Under the pieces are notes generated by a model, which worked only from the letters and a program-made list of their open reading frames with translations, searched no databases and was not told the DNA's origin. Positions 1 through 9,269 of a stretch of 37,693 nt of DNA are shown piece by piece. Each line of letters opens with the position of its first letter. The first letter of the stretch is position 1. The stretch comes from Eubacterium sp. (GTDB lineage Bacteria > Bacillota > Clostridia > Eubacteriales > Eubacteriaceae): NCBI GenBank assembly GCA_030524435.1, contig JAUNGS010000017.1, positions 1 to 37,693 on the forward strand, written 5' to 3'. The translations under genes were made by a program, and so were the position numbers.

Positions 1-128
1 TATACTAGAACTATGGGTCATTATTTATTTGTTGCACTTAGATTGTAAATTCAAGTTTGAAATAAGAGATGATCAATTTTTGCAGGAAATTATCGCTTTC
101 ATATAGATATCAGAACAAAGGAGAAAAA

Positions 129-3100
129 ATGATGAGAAGAGTAGAATCTTTGGGACGTGGAAAGACCATGGTGGCCCTGAGCTTTGCCGTGTTTATGGTC
201 ATGGTCGTGGTATTTTCCATGTTTTCATCCGTAGGCCTCGCCGCAGAGAAAACCATCGATACGTCATCAATGGATGACTGGCAGAAGACGACGGCTGACA
301 ATACCAGAAATATTGGACGGGTCTGGGTAGATAAATCGGTGTCCACCCAAGATGTCACCCTGCCCGGAGGCAATGAACCACAGGTGACCATGAATGCAGA
401 CGACGATTTCCTGGTAACCCTGTCGGCCCTGTCCTCGGCGGCCACGGTGACCGGAGAAAGCGCCACCTATGAACCCCTGGACATTGTCCTTGTGCTGGAT
501 ACCTCGGGGAGTATGGCCAGTGCCATGGGCAGCGGCACCTATTATGAAAAGGTGTGGGATACAGATGATACCTGGGAACAGGTCTGGAACAGAGGAAACC
601 GGGACAATCTGTATGTGCGGCTCAGCGATGGACAATATCGCCGTCTGGTTATCTCAAGGGGGTTTAACCGAAAATATACTGCCTACTATAGGGTCAATCG
701 AGAAGACGTTTATATTGCGCAGGATGTCAGCGGTGATGCCAAGATTTCACAGATACTGTATGTCTCCAGATCTAATATGACCCGTATGGACGCCCTTAGA
801 ACGGCGGCCAGCAATTTCATCGATGCTACCAGCGACATGAATGCCAAGATAACGGGTGCTGAAAATAAGCACCGGGTATCCCTGGTGACCTATGCGTCCG
901 ATGCCTATATACGCTATAGTTTGACTACCTGTGAGGGGTCAGATGCCGACAGTATAAAGAATACCATCGGCGGCTTATACGCCAACGGCTCCACAGGGGC
1001 TGACTACGCTATGGAAAAAACCCAAAAGGCTCTTGGTAATGCCAGAAGCGATGCTCAGAAGGTAGTGATCTTCTTCACCGATGGCGAGCCCAATCATTAC
1101 ACTGGTTTTGATGAAGATGTTGCCAACGCTGCTATTGGTAAAGCCAAAGAGATGAAAGCAGAGGATACTTTAATTTACTCCATCGGTGTCTTCCAAAGTG
1201 CCAATCCTGAAAACACGGGACAGGGTGGTAATGAAGAGCAAAATAACTTCAACGGCTACATGCACGCCATGTCCAGCAACTACCCTGACGCCACCAGCTA
1301 CACGCACCAAAGCCTTGGAGAGCGGGCTCAGATCGACGGCCAGGATTCCCAGTATTACAAGGCGGCCACTGACCCCGAGGGGCTGGACACCATCTTCTCG
1401 GATATTGCCTCCGAGCTTTCGGAGCGACCGGCCACCTCCCCCACGGAAATACAACAGGGAATGCAGCCCGACGAAACGGGGTATATCACCTTCAACGATC
1501 AGCTGGGCGACTACATGAAGGTCAACGACTTTAACGCCATTGTTTTCGCAGATAATGTTTATGAAAAAACAGAAAAAACCACATCTGGAAATACAGACAG
1601 GTATATTTTCCGTTATGAGGTATCGGGGAACGTGGTCTACCCCAACGGCAATTTAGAGGATATTGTCATTACGGTGGAAAAATCTGAGGACTTACAAACC
1701 GGGGATAAGGTCACGGTGAAAATTCCGGCCTCCTTAATTCCGCTGCGCTCCTACGATGTCGACATCGATCCGACCACCGGCAGCGCCACCACAGAAATCT
1801 CAGACACCTATCCCATTCGTATTTTCTACGGCGCAGGCCTGAAGAAAGGGGTAGAGGAAGCGTTGGAAAATCCCGACGAAACCCTCCAGGCGTATATCGA
1901 TGCCAACAAAACTTCAGACGGCAAGGTGTCTTTCTACGCCAATGCCTTCGAGGGAGAAGAAGCCGGTGTTACAGTAGATTACACACCGGCCAGCACCAAT
2001 GAATTTTACTATTTTGACAAGGATACAGCTCTCTATACAGATGAAGGCTGCACTCAGAGGGCAACAGAAATTGATAGCAATACAGCCTACTATTACCAGA
2101 GAACTTATTATGAAGCAGGTGAAGCAAAGGCGCCGCTGACGCGGGTTGTAGAGATTCCCAAAGACAGCAATGAAGTTCTCTCGGGCTTTGTGAAAAACGA
2201 TGCGGAGGGCCTGTATATTCCCAAGGGAACGCCGAGAATCACGGGCCTCTACGAATACGGACAAAAGAAAACAGATAATATGACTGCTACGGCGGGTTAT
2301 GTGTATAAACCAAGTTGGAGTAGCCTGGATACGACGATGGCACCGGGTGAAACGAGAAATGTCATCGCCCGTCTGGGCAACAACGGCCGCCTGGATGCAG
2401 ATCTCCCCGGGGAGCTGACGGTTTCTAAGACCGTTGCCGCTGAACAGGGGCACACCGCACCAGCTGAGGATAGCTTTACCTTCACCCTGGATTTAACAGC
2501 GCCCTCCGGCACTACCCTGAAGGACAGATACAATGCCCAGGTCTTTGATGCCGATGGCAAGGCGGTGGGCCCGGCCTTTACCCTTGCCGATAAAGGCACC
2601 TTTACCCTGAAGGATGGGGAAACCCTCCGCGTATACGGTCTGGCGGCAGGAACCGGCTACACGGTCACAGAAACTGCAAAGGCTCACTATACGACAACGC
2701 AAACAGGAGAAACGGGTACCATTGCCTCTGGCACAACCAGCAGTGCAGCCTTCACCAACACCTACAAGGCCGAGGCCGTAACGGTTGGCGGTACGGATCA
2801 CTTTAAAGCGGCCAAAACCTACAATGGCTGGGACAGCACCTCAGAGCGCTTTGAATTCGTCCTCCAGGCCCAGGGCAGTGCACCGCTGCCGGAAGGCAGT
2901 GCTGCCAATGAAAAAACGGCAGAGGTAACCCGGGATAATGCATCCAATGTCGATTTTGGGGCGATTACCTACACCGCACCCGGAACCTATACCTATGATA
3001 TCTTTGAGAGAACCCCCGAAAACGAGACTCCCGGGGTGACCTACTCCGATGCGGCCTACAGGGTTGTGGTCACGGTGACCGACAACAATGGCAAACTTGA

Positions 3101-6100
3101 GGCGTCCTCGACGATGACAAAAACGGTCAATGACGATGGTACCTCGGTGAACAATCCCCAGCCATTGCCAGACAATGCAAAGACTGCAGAAATCACCAAC
3201 AGCTTTGATGCCCAGGCCGCCAATGTCAGTCCCCTGGCCACAAAGCAGTATACGGATCACACGGGCAATAAGCCCCTGGTGGATGAGGCCTTTACCTTCT
3301 GCATTGAACGTGACGATACAAGCGTGCCCTTCCCCGAGGCGGCAGGCGATGCCCTGACCTGGGAGGTTAAAAACATCGGAGACACCATTGCCTTCGGTCA
3401 GATTCACTTTACTGCGGCAGATAACGGCAAGACCTACGACTATAAAATTTCCGAGGTCATGCCGGCCGAAGCCAATGAAGGCAATAATTATACCGTCAAT
3501 GGCATAAGCTATGATCCCACAAGCTACTATGTGCGCCTGGCGGTTTCTGTCCAGGAGGTCCAGGGTGAGGACATGGTTGTGGTCACCACCACCTATCACC
3601 GCGATGACGCGTCCAAAACTCAGCTGACAGCAGAGGCTCTGGATCAAAATGGCCGTGTCGCTTTTAAAAACAGCTATCAGGCGGCGGCGGTAACCCTCAG
3701 CGGCGATACCGCCCTCAAGGGTACCAAGACCATCACAGGCCGCGATATGAAGCAGGGAGAAAGCTATAAGTTTAGGCTGTCTCTGGCTGAGGCCAAGGAT
3801 ATCAGCGGCAGTGACATTAAAGACAGCGTCACCATGGCGAATACAGAAGCAACCGTACAGGGGGCTGCACAGGGTATCCCCGCAGACTTTAGCTTTGGCG
3901 ATATTACCTTTGCCAAAGCGGGAACCTACACCTTTAATATTGTCGAAGCTGCTCTTCCCCAGGACGGCAAGGGTATGACCTACGACAGACATACCGCAAA
4001 GGCAGTGGTCACCGTGACTGACAACAACGGACAGCTGGAAGCCAGCGTCGTGTACGATGGCGATACAGGCAAAACCGTTGCGGCCTTTGAAAATGTCTAT
4101 AAGGCTTCTATGGATTACGGCACCGACGGCGGCTTTGCGGTAGCCAAGACTCTAACGGGCCGCGGCATGGCAAATGGTGAATTTAACTTTACCATTGCCA
4201 AGGCGGCAGATGCCGATCCAAAAACGCCAGATCTCAGTGCCGAGGATGCGGCCTTTACAAATCCCTCCAGAGCAGCGGGGGCGGCGGCAGAAATGAAGAA
4301 GCTCAGCCTGAGCTTTACCCAGGCCGACGCAGGCAAAACCTACAGCTACATCGTGGATGAAGCCGAGGGCAATACCCCAGGCATTACCTACGATCAATCC
4401 CAGTACCGCGTGGACATTGCCGTCAGCGATAATGGAGACGGCACCATGCATACAGTAACGCAGGTTACGCGAATTGTGGACAAGGCAGGCAATGCCGTCA
4501 CTGAAAAGCTGGGTACTTACAATAGCGGGGATGCGGAAAAGCCTGTGGTAAGCTTTGAAAACAGCTACACCGCCGGGGCAGTTACCCTGGATACCAGTGT
4601 CGGCGCTTCCCTGAATAAGGTGCTTAGCGGCCGTGACTGGACAAAGAATGACAGCTTTAACTTTAATGTGACAAAGGTATCCTACAACGGCAGCACCGAT
4701 CAGGCAGCTTTGGATACCATGCCGAAACCGAACTCACCCATAACGGTGAGCAATGAAAATGGCAAGGACGGCGAACCCATAGCCTTTAGCCTTGGCCGTC
4801 TGACCTTTAGCAAGGCGGGCACTTACGTCTATCAGGTGCGCGAGGATAAGGCGGATACTGTAGAAAATGGTTTGACCTACTCAGATTACACAGCAGTGCT
4901 TACCATCAGCGTGACGGACGACGGCAGCGGACAGCTGAAAGCCAGTGCTTCTGTCGCCGGAAGCAGAGATTTCGTCAATACCTACACCTCCGCCATGCCC
5001 GAAGACCAAACCGCAAAGACCAAGGTCACCTTCACCAAGACCCTTGCGGGCCGCGACTGGACCGATGCCGACAGCTTTACCTTTAAGCTGACGGCTGAGG
5101 ACAATGCGCCACTGCCCAAGAATGCCCAGGGTGAGGATGTCACCAAAGTCACCGTTGGCAAACCGGAAAGTGGCAATGAGGCAGCCTTTAGCTTTGGCGA
5201 AATCGCCTTTACCTACGATATGATCAAGGATGCGCCGAATAAGACAAAAACCTTTGTCTATAGCGTCAGCGAGGATACGGGGGATAATGCAGGGATCACC
5301 TACGATACCCACACCGCAAAGGCAGAGATCACCGTCAAGGACAACGGCGACGGCACCATGTCGGCGACAGCCAACGTGATGGATTCAAGCTTTACCAATA
5401 TCTACAAGGCAGAGGTCAATTACGTCGCAGCCGGTGATTTTAATATCACCAAGGTACTCAATGGCCGGGCCATGACCTATGGTCAGTTTACCTTTAATCT
5501 GACCCCAGCTGACAAGGCCTCAGCCAGTAAGTTTAATATTCCTGAAGTGGGCGTAGGCCTGCCATCACTGGAGGCAGCCGACGGCGAAACCACTGTCATT
5601 CAGGCTTTTCTGGGTAAAAACATTGTCTTCACTCAGAAGGATGTGGGCCAGATCTACAGCTTTACCGTAACCGAGAGCAACGACGGCAAGGCAGGCTACA
5701 CCTACGACGATACGACCTATAGGGTAAAAATTGAAACGGCAGATGATGGCCAGGGCAAACTGACGGTCACCACCACCGTAAGCGACGGCAGCGCAGATAC
5801 CGCCTACACCTATGTGACGGGAGAAACCCCGGCCCAGACGGCAGCCGCAGCCTTTACCAACAGCTACCATGCCGAAGGAACCTTGGGCGGGGAAGGCAAC
5901 GCCAGCATCGAGGCCACCAAGACCTTAACCGGCCGTGACCTGATTGCAGGTGAGTTTGACTTCAATATTATAGATGCCAAGGACAATATAGTTTCTGCGG
6001 GAACCAACGACGCCGACGGCAGGATCACCTTCAGCCCCATCACCTACACCACCGAAGGTCTGAAGCAGGCGGTGAAAGCTGGCACGGCAACCTTAAAGGA

Positions 6101-7526
6101 CAATGTTTACAGCTTTGCTTACACCGCCGTGGAGGATACCACCCTCCTGCCGATGGGCGTATCTGCCACCGAGGATCTTTTCGCCTTTACGGTTGAGGTA
6201 AAGGATAATGGCGACGGTACCCTGGGTATCGAAGTAAAAGCGCCGGAGGGCGGCATCGCCTTTGAAAACACCTACTCCGCCGGAGGGCCCATCAGCTTTA
6301 TCCCGAAGGGGACCAAGCGTCTGGCTGCGGCCGAGGGCTTGACGGCACCGGACATCACCGGCAAATTTACCTTCACCCTCTACAATAATGAGACGGGTGA
6401 AGTGATAGACACAACAACCAACGACGAACACGGCAATGTTGTCTTCGATGCCTTGAGCTTTGATCTGGACATGCTGGAGGGAGCAGAAACGGCTGAGGAT
6501 GGATCCCGCCGTCGCACCTTTGTCTACAGGGTAGAGGAAAGCGGCGAGGTACCTGGCATCACCAACGACAGTCAAAACGTAAGCTATATTTACTTGACGC
6601 TGATCGATGACGGCATAGGCGAGATAACCGTTTGGACCGACGGCGGCTATACCGGCCATTTCTCCTTCACCAACACCTACAGCGTCACCCCGACGACCTC
6701 CAGTGTCAGCGAGGATCTCGACATCACCAAGGTGCTGACCGGCCGTGATATGCAGGAGGGCGAATTCAGCTTTGTGCTGAAGGATGCAGGCAATGCTGTG
6801 GTTGCTGAAGGCACCAACGGCGCCGATGGCAGCATTGGTCTCTCGGGTATTGAATTTGATAAACCGGGAACCTACAGCTACACCCTAAGTGAAACCGCAG
6901 GCGAAGCCGGCGGCGTAGACTACGACGGCACGGTTTACGAGGTAAGGGCAGTGGTCACCGACAACAGCGACGGCACTCTGTCTGTAGCCTGGGAAACCGA
7001 AGGCGAGACCATCGTCTTTAACAACAGCTACAAGGCCGAAGCGACCAGCGTTGTGCTGGGGGCCTCCAAGGTCCTTGAGGGCAGAGATCTCAGCGCCGAT
7101 GAATTCACCTTCGTGCTGAAGGATGAGCAGGGCGAGGTTGTCTCTGAGGCCAGCAATGATGCCGAGGGCAATATCAGCTTCGAGCCCGTGGAATTCACGG
7201 AGGCGGGCAGCTACAGCTACACCATTTCCGAGGTGACGGGCAAAGACAAGACCATCACCTACGACACCAAGGAATACAGCGTTACAATCACGGTAACCGA
7301 TGATCTGGAAGGACATCTGACGGCGACGGTGGATAACGGCGACGAAACGCCGGTATTCACCAACAAGTACACGGCGCCGGCAGCACCCCAGAAGGAGGAA
7401 ACTAAGGTTATCACCAATATCGTCACAGGTATTGGCGGCTCCGGCGGCATGATTTCCGTCGGTGTGGTGCTTGCAGCCGTTACAGCGCTGGGCATCACAG
7501 CCATTGTACGCAAAAAACGCGCTTAA
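129..7526 (+). CDS. Giant vWA / FctA-repeat surface adhesin (pilus-tip-like)
   Basis: Encodes 2465 residues. I start at ATG 129 because AAAGGAG (117-123) sits at good spacing; an in-frame ATG at 69 lacks such a site and would bury the signal peptide. Residues about 13-39 form a signal peptide ending near GLAAEK. A vWA domain follows, with MIDAS DTSGS at 124-128, GSTG near 287 and FFTDGEP around D318; about 85 residues are inserted between the MIDAS loop and the next helix, as in RrgA-type pilus adhesins. A Cna-B-like module starts near 759. Eleven FctA-like modules (about 115-155 residues each) run from about 881 to 2414, each with K-x-L-x-GR, Y-x-Y-x-I/V-x-E and F-x-N-x-Y. That pattern fits self-forming Lys-Asn isopeptide bonds with a catalytic Glu. 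The C-terminus has NIVTG (2430-2434), a hydrophobic helix (2441-2459) and RKKRA, resembling a sortase signal without LPxTG. No sortase gene is nearby. Probably a wall-anchored adhesin; the ligand is unknown. Confidence 0.92.
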   Translation: MMRRVESLGRGKTMVALSFAVFMVMVVVFSMFSSVGLAAEKTIDTSSMDDWQKTTADNTRNIGRVWVDKSVSTQDVTLPGGNEPQVTMNADDDFLVTLSALSSAATVTGESATYEPLDIVLVLDTSGSMASAMGSGTYYEKVWDTDDTWEQVWNRGNRDNLYVRLSDGQYRRLVISRGFNRKYTAYYRVNREDVYIAQDVSGDAKISQILYVSRSNMTRMDALRTAASNFIDATSDMNAKITGAENKHRVSLVTYASDAYIRYSLTTCEGSDADSIKNTIGGLYANGSTGADYAMEKTQKALGNARSDAQKVVIFFTDGEPNHYTGFDEDVANAAIGKAKEMKAEDTLIYSIGVFQSANPENTGQGGNEEQNNFNGYMHAMSSNYPDATSYTHQSLGERAQIDGQDSQYYKAATDPEGLDTIFSDIASELSERPATSPTEIQQGMQPDETGYITFNDQLGDYMKVNDFNAIVFADNVYEKTEKTTSGNTDRYIFRYEVSGNVVYPNGNLEDIVITVEKSEDLQTGDKVTVKIPASLIPLRSYDVDIDPTTGSATTEISDTYPIRIFYGAGLKKGVEEALENPDETLQAYIDANKTSDGKVSFYANAFEGEEAGVTVDYTPASTNEFYYFDKDTALYTDEGCTQRATEIDSNTAYYYQRTYYEAGEAKAPLTRVVEIPKDSNEVLSGFVKNDAEGLYIPKGTPRITGLYEYGQKKTDNMTATAGYVYKPSWSSLDTTMAPGETRNVIARLGNNGRLDADLPGELTVSKTVAAEQGHTAPAEDSFTFTLDLTAPSGTTLKDRYNAQVFDADGKAVGPAFTLADKGTFTLKDGETLRVYGLAAGTGYTVTETAKAHYTTTQTGETGTIASGTTSSAAFTNTYKAEAVTVGGTDHFKAAKTYNGWDSTSERFEFVLQAQGSAPLPEGSAANEKTAEVTRDNASNVDFGAITYTAPGTYTYDIFERTPENETPGVTYSDAAYRVVVTVTDNNGKLEASSTMTKTVNDDGTSVNNPQPLPDNAKTAEITNSFDAQAANVSPLATKQYTDHTGNKPLVDEAFTFCIERDDTSVPFPEAAGDALTWEVKNIGDTIAFGQIHFTAADNGKTYDYKISEVMPAEANEGNNYTVNGISYDPTSYYVRLAVSVQEVQGEDMVVVTTTYHRDDASKTQLTAEALDQNGRVAFKNSYQAAAVTLSGDTALKGTKTITGRDMKQGESYKFRLSLAEAKDISGSDIKDSVTMANTEATVQGAAQGIPADFSFGDITFAKAGTYTFNIVEAALPQDGKGMTYDRHTAKAVVTVTDNNGQLEASVVYDGDTGKTVAAFENVYKASMDYGTDGGFAVAKTLTGRGMANGEFNFTIAKAADADPKTPDLSAEDAAFTNPSRAAGAAAEMKKLSLSFTQADAGKTYSYIVDEAEGNTPGITYDQSQYRVDIAVSDNGDGTMHTVTQVTRIVDKAGNAVTEKLGTYNSGDAEKPVVSFENSYTAGAVTLDTSVGASLNKVLSGRDWTKNDSFNFNVTKVSYNGSTDQAALDTMPKPNSPITVSNENGKDGEPIAFSLGRLTFSKAGTYVYQVREDKADTVENGLTYSDYTAVLTISVTDDGSGQLKASASVAGSRDFVNTYTSAMPEDQTAKTKVTFTKTLAGRDWTDADSFTFKLTAEDNAPLPKNAQGEDVTKVTVGKPESGNEAAFSFGEIAFTYDMIKDAPNKTKTFVYSVSEDTGDNAGITYDTHTAKAEITVKDNGDGTMSATANVMDSSFTNIYKAEVNYVAAGDFNITKVLNGRAMTYGQFTFNLTPADKASASKFNIPEVGVGLPSLEAADGETTVIQAFLGKNIVFTQKDVGQIYSFTVTESNDGKAGYTYDDTTYRVKIETADDGQGKLTVTTTVSDGSADTAYTYVTGETPAQTAAAAFTNSYHAEGTLGGEGNASIEATKTLTGRDLIAGEFDFNIIDAKDNIVSAGTNDADGRITFSPITYTTEGLKQAVKAGTATLKDNVYSFAYTAVEDTTLLPMGVSATEDLFAFTVEVKDNGDGTLGIEVKAPEGGIAFENTYSAGGPISFIPKGTKRLAAAEGLTAPDITGKFTFTLYNNETGEVIDTTTNDEHGNVVFDALSFDLDMLEGAETAEDGSRRRTFVYRVEESGEVPGITNDSQNVSYIYLTLIDDGIGEITVWTDGGYTGHFSFTNTYSVTPTTSSVSEDLDITKVLTGRDMQEGEFSFVLKDAGNAVVAEGTNGADGSIGLSGIEFDKPGTYSYTLSETAGEAGGVDYDGTVYEVRAVVTDNSDGTLSVAWETEGETIVFNNSYKAEATSVVLGASKVLEGRDLSADEFTFVLKDEQGEVVSEASNDAEGNISFEPVEFTEAGSYSYTISEVTGKDKTITYDTKEYSVTITVTDDLEGHLTATVDNGDETPVFTNKYTAPAAPQKEETKVITNIVTGIGGSGGMISVGVVLAAVTALGITAIVRKKRA

Positions 7527-7545
7527 TCAACTAAGTGTATTTCAG

Positions 7546-7568
7546 GGGAGGCTTCGGCCTCCCTTTTT
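7546..7568 (+). terminator. Rho-independent terminator of the adhesin gene
   Basis: A perfect 7-bp stem GGGAGGC / GCCTCCC with a stable TTCG tetraloop is followed at once by TTTTT. It lies 20 bases after the adhesin stop codon. Confidence 0.92.
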
Positions 7569-7592
7569 CTGTTTCGGTTACAGCGAATTTTT

Positions 7593-7926
7593 CTGTCCAC
7601 AGCTGTTGAAATTTCTTTTTCCGCAGCTTTTCCCACATTATAAACAAAATTATCCACAGATAAGGGGAAATTTACCGGAGGTCTGGCGATCATTTTATGG
7701 GAAAAGCAGGGCAAATTTTATAAAAAAGACACTATATTTTGTGAATTCTTTAATTTAAAGTGCGCAATCCAAAAAGTTTTCCACACTATCCACAGGTTTA
7801 TCCCCAGGCATCTTTTATAAAAAAGCGCTTTTGCCCCGGGCTTTTCCACAAATTTGGTCACAAAGGGGATAAATTGTGGAAAAGGGCTGTCTTTTTCCCA
7901 AAAAGAAAAGTGCAGTCCTTTTCACA
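7593..7926. other. Cluster of DnaA-box-like 9-mers in a non-coding gap
   Basis: The 492-base gap 7527-8018 has no convincing gene. It holds one perfect TTATCCACA (7650-7658) and five one-mismatch copies: TTTTCCACA 7777-7785, CTATCCACA 7786-7794 (abutting the previous one), TTATCCCCA 7798-7806, TTTTCCACA 7842-7850, and a minus-strand copy at 7875-7883. Two-mismatch copies occur at 7593-7601, 7629-7637, 7854-7862, 7864-7872 (minus) and 7918-7926. A very AT-rich stretch (about 7714-7760) lies between the first perfect box and the tandem pair. This looks like a DnaA-binding region. dnaA and dnaN are absent and genes on both sides run mainly on the + strand, so I do not call it oriC. Confidence 0.6.
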
Positions 7927-7966
7927 AAATTTCCAGGGTCCGAAGGCTTTCAATTCCTCGGGGAAA

Positions 7967-7975
7967 TGGTAGAAT
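7967..7975 (+). promoter_or_regulatory. Extended -10 promoter for the HAD phosphatase gene
   Basis: TGG followed by TAGAAT (7970-7975) forms an extended -10 element. The upstream -35 (TTTCAA at 7948-7953, 16-base spacer) is weak. The expected transcript start is near 7982, giving a short leader before ATG 8019. Confidence 0.45.
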
Positions 7976-8018
7976 GAGGCTAGGACGATACTAAAACGGA
8001 CAGAGGAGTTTTTAGAAC

Positions 8019-8873
8019 ATGAATATAAAATTATTGGCTTTGGACATGGACGGCACCACCCTGGGCAGCGATATCTCCGTGGCCCAGGAGACAAAGGCGG
8101 CGATTTCAGAGGCTGTGGCATCGGGGGTTATCGTGGTGCCCACCACCGGCAGGGTGCTCCAGGAGCTCCCCGAAGAAATCACAGACCTTTCCGGCATCGA
8201 CTACGCCATCACCTCCAACGGCGCCAGGGTGACGGATATGTGCCGAAATAAAAGCATTTACACGAATCCCTTAAGCAAAGCGGAATTAAAGCGTATTCTT
8301 GAAATTTTTGAGGATTTTGATTTGATGCTGGACGCCTATGTTGAGGGAAAGACCATGGTGACAAAGTACAGTCTGGACCACCTGGCGGAGTACAATGTGC
8401 CGCGCCAGTACTGGGATTTTTTCCACGAAACCAGAAAGCCCGTGGCGGATGCCTCTGCCTACAAGGATTATCTGCTGACCCACGAGGTGGAAAAGTTCAA
8501 TATCTTTTTCAGAAATATGGCGGACAGAGAACGCCTGGCGGCGGTGCTTACCCAACAGACAAAGCTCACCATCACCTCGGCGGTGGAAAACAACCTGGAA
8601 ATCAACAACCCCACGGCCAACAAGGCCGACGGGCTGAAGCAGCTGTGCCAGGTGCTCGGCATTAAACCCCAGGAGGTCATGGCCGTCGGCGACAGCAACA
8701 ACGACTACGATATGCTGTCCTACGCCGGGCTGGCCGTGGCCATGGCCAACGGCATCGACCGCGTCAAGGCCATCGCCGACTTTGTGACCAAGTCCAATGA
8801 TGAATTTGGGGTGGCCTGGGCCATCGACAAATACATTCTGAAGAACGAGGCCCAGAGGGCGCAGGCATCTTAG
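8019..8873 (+). CDS. Cof-type HAD superfamily hydrolase
   Basis: 284 residues, the usual length for the Cof/YidA class of cytosolic sugar-phosphate or nucleotide phosphatases. Motif I is DMDGT, with nucleophile D9 and acid/base D11. Motif II is in PTTGR, the conserved Lys is in the NKADGL segment, and motif IV is GDSNND at 224-229 for magnesium binding. The cap lies between motifs II and III, as in the C2 class. AGAGGAG (8002-8008) precedes ATG 8019. It opens a run of closely spaced + strand genes and ends in TAG. The substrate cannot be read from sequence. Confidence 0.92.
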   Translation: MNIKLLALDMDGTTLGSDISVAQETKAAISEAVASGVIVVPTTGRVLQELPEEITDLSGIDYAITSNGARVTDMCRNKSIYTNPLSKAELKRILEIFEDFDLMLDAYVEGKTMVTKYSLDHLAEYNVPRQYWDFFHETRKPVADASAYKDYLLTHEVEKFNIFFRNMADRERLAAVLTQQTKLTITSAVENNLEINNPTANKADGLKQLCQVLGIKPQEVMAVGDSNNDYDMLSYAGLAVAMANGIDRVKAIADFVTKSNDEFGVAWAIDKYILKNEAQRAQAS

Positions 8874-8908
8874 GGGCGAAGGATTTTTTAAATTAAAGGG
8901 GGAAGAGT

Positions 8909-9268
8909 ATGGAAACCAACAGAAAAAAAGCGCTTCGGGAAAGCTATAAAAATTATCGGCCGGAAATGGGGGTTTTCGGTATTCGTCATAGAGACAGCAG
9001 AAAAATTTACCTTATGGCCACCAACAACCTCAAGGGCAAGATGAACAGCGTGATGTTTCAGCTGAAAAATCACAGCTTTGTCACCTGCAGAGCCCTCAAT
9101 GAAGCTTTTAAGCAGGAGGGCGAGGCAGCCTTTGAAGCTGAGGTTTTGGAAAAACTGGATTATGATAAGGATGACGAAGCAGGCCAGAAGGACTACAGCC
9201 AGGAGCTGGAGCTGATGAAAGATCTGTGGCGGGATAAGCTTCTTGCCCAGGGCTTTGAGGTTTATTGA
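8909..9268 (+). CDS. GIY-YIG nuclease-like small protein
   Basis: 119 residues. A stretch starting at GVFGIRH, followed by KIYLMATNNL, resembles the two short strands of the GIY-YIG fold in the stand-alone proteins of Firmicutes. The later pattern AFKQEGEAAFEAEVLE matches the G-x(4)-F-x-x-EVLE helix-strand of that group. The canonical GIY and YIG triplets are degenerate here (VFG, YLM), so nuclease activity is uncertain. AAAGGGGG (8895-8902) lies six bases before the ATG. It sits 35 bases after the phosphatase gene, and the next gene starts two bases after its stop, so co-transcription is likely. Confidence 0.65.
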   Translation: METNRKKALRESYKNYRPEMGVFGIRHRDSRKIYLMATNNLKGKMNSVMFQLKNHSFVTCRALNEAFKQEGEAAFEAEVLEKLDYDKDDEAGQKDYSQELELMKDLWRDKLLAQGFEVY

Positions 9269-9269
9269 G

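Noticed and set aside
1-128. Promoter for the adhesin gene
   Set aside because: TTGCAG (80-85), 16 bases, TATAGA (102-107) is a possible match, but it would leave almost no leader before the RBS; support is too weak.
2841-3992. Long minus-strand open frame within the adhesin
   Set aside because: It is a shadow of the repetitive, GC-rich adhesin gene; its translation is low-complexity and resembles no protein. Similar frames on the minus strand at 4881-5312 and 6093-6659 were rejected for the same reason.
7760-7972. 70-residue open frame in the DnaA-box gap
   Set aside because: Phe/Lys/Pro-rich translation, no RBS, and it overlaps the DnaA-like boxes and the next gene's promoter.
7527-8018. 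Calling this gap the chromosomal oriC
   Set aside because: The DnaA-box cluster is strong, but no dnaA/dnaN is near, the genes on both sides run mainly on the + strand, and I cannot compute genome-wide skew. I therefore report it only as a DnaA-box cluster.
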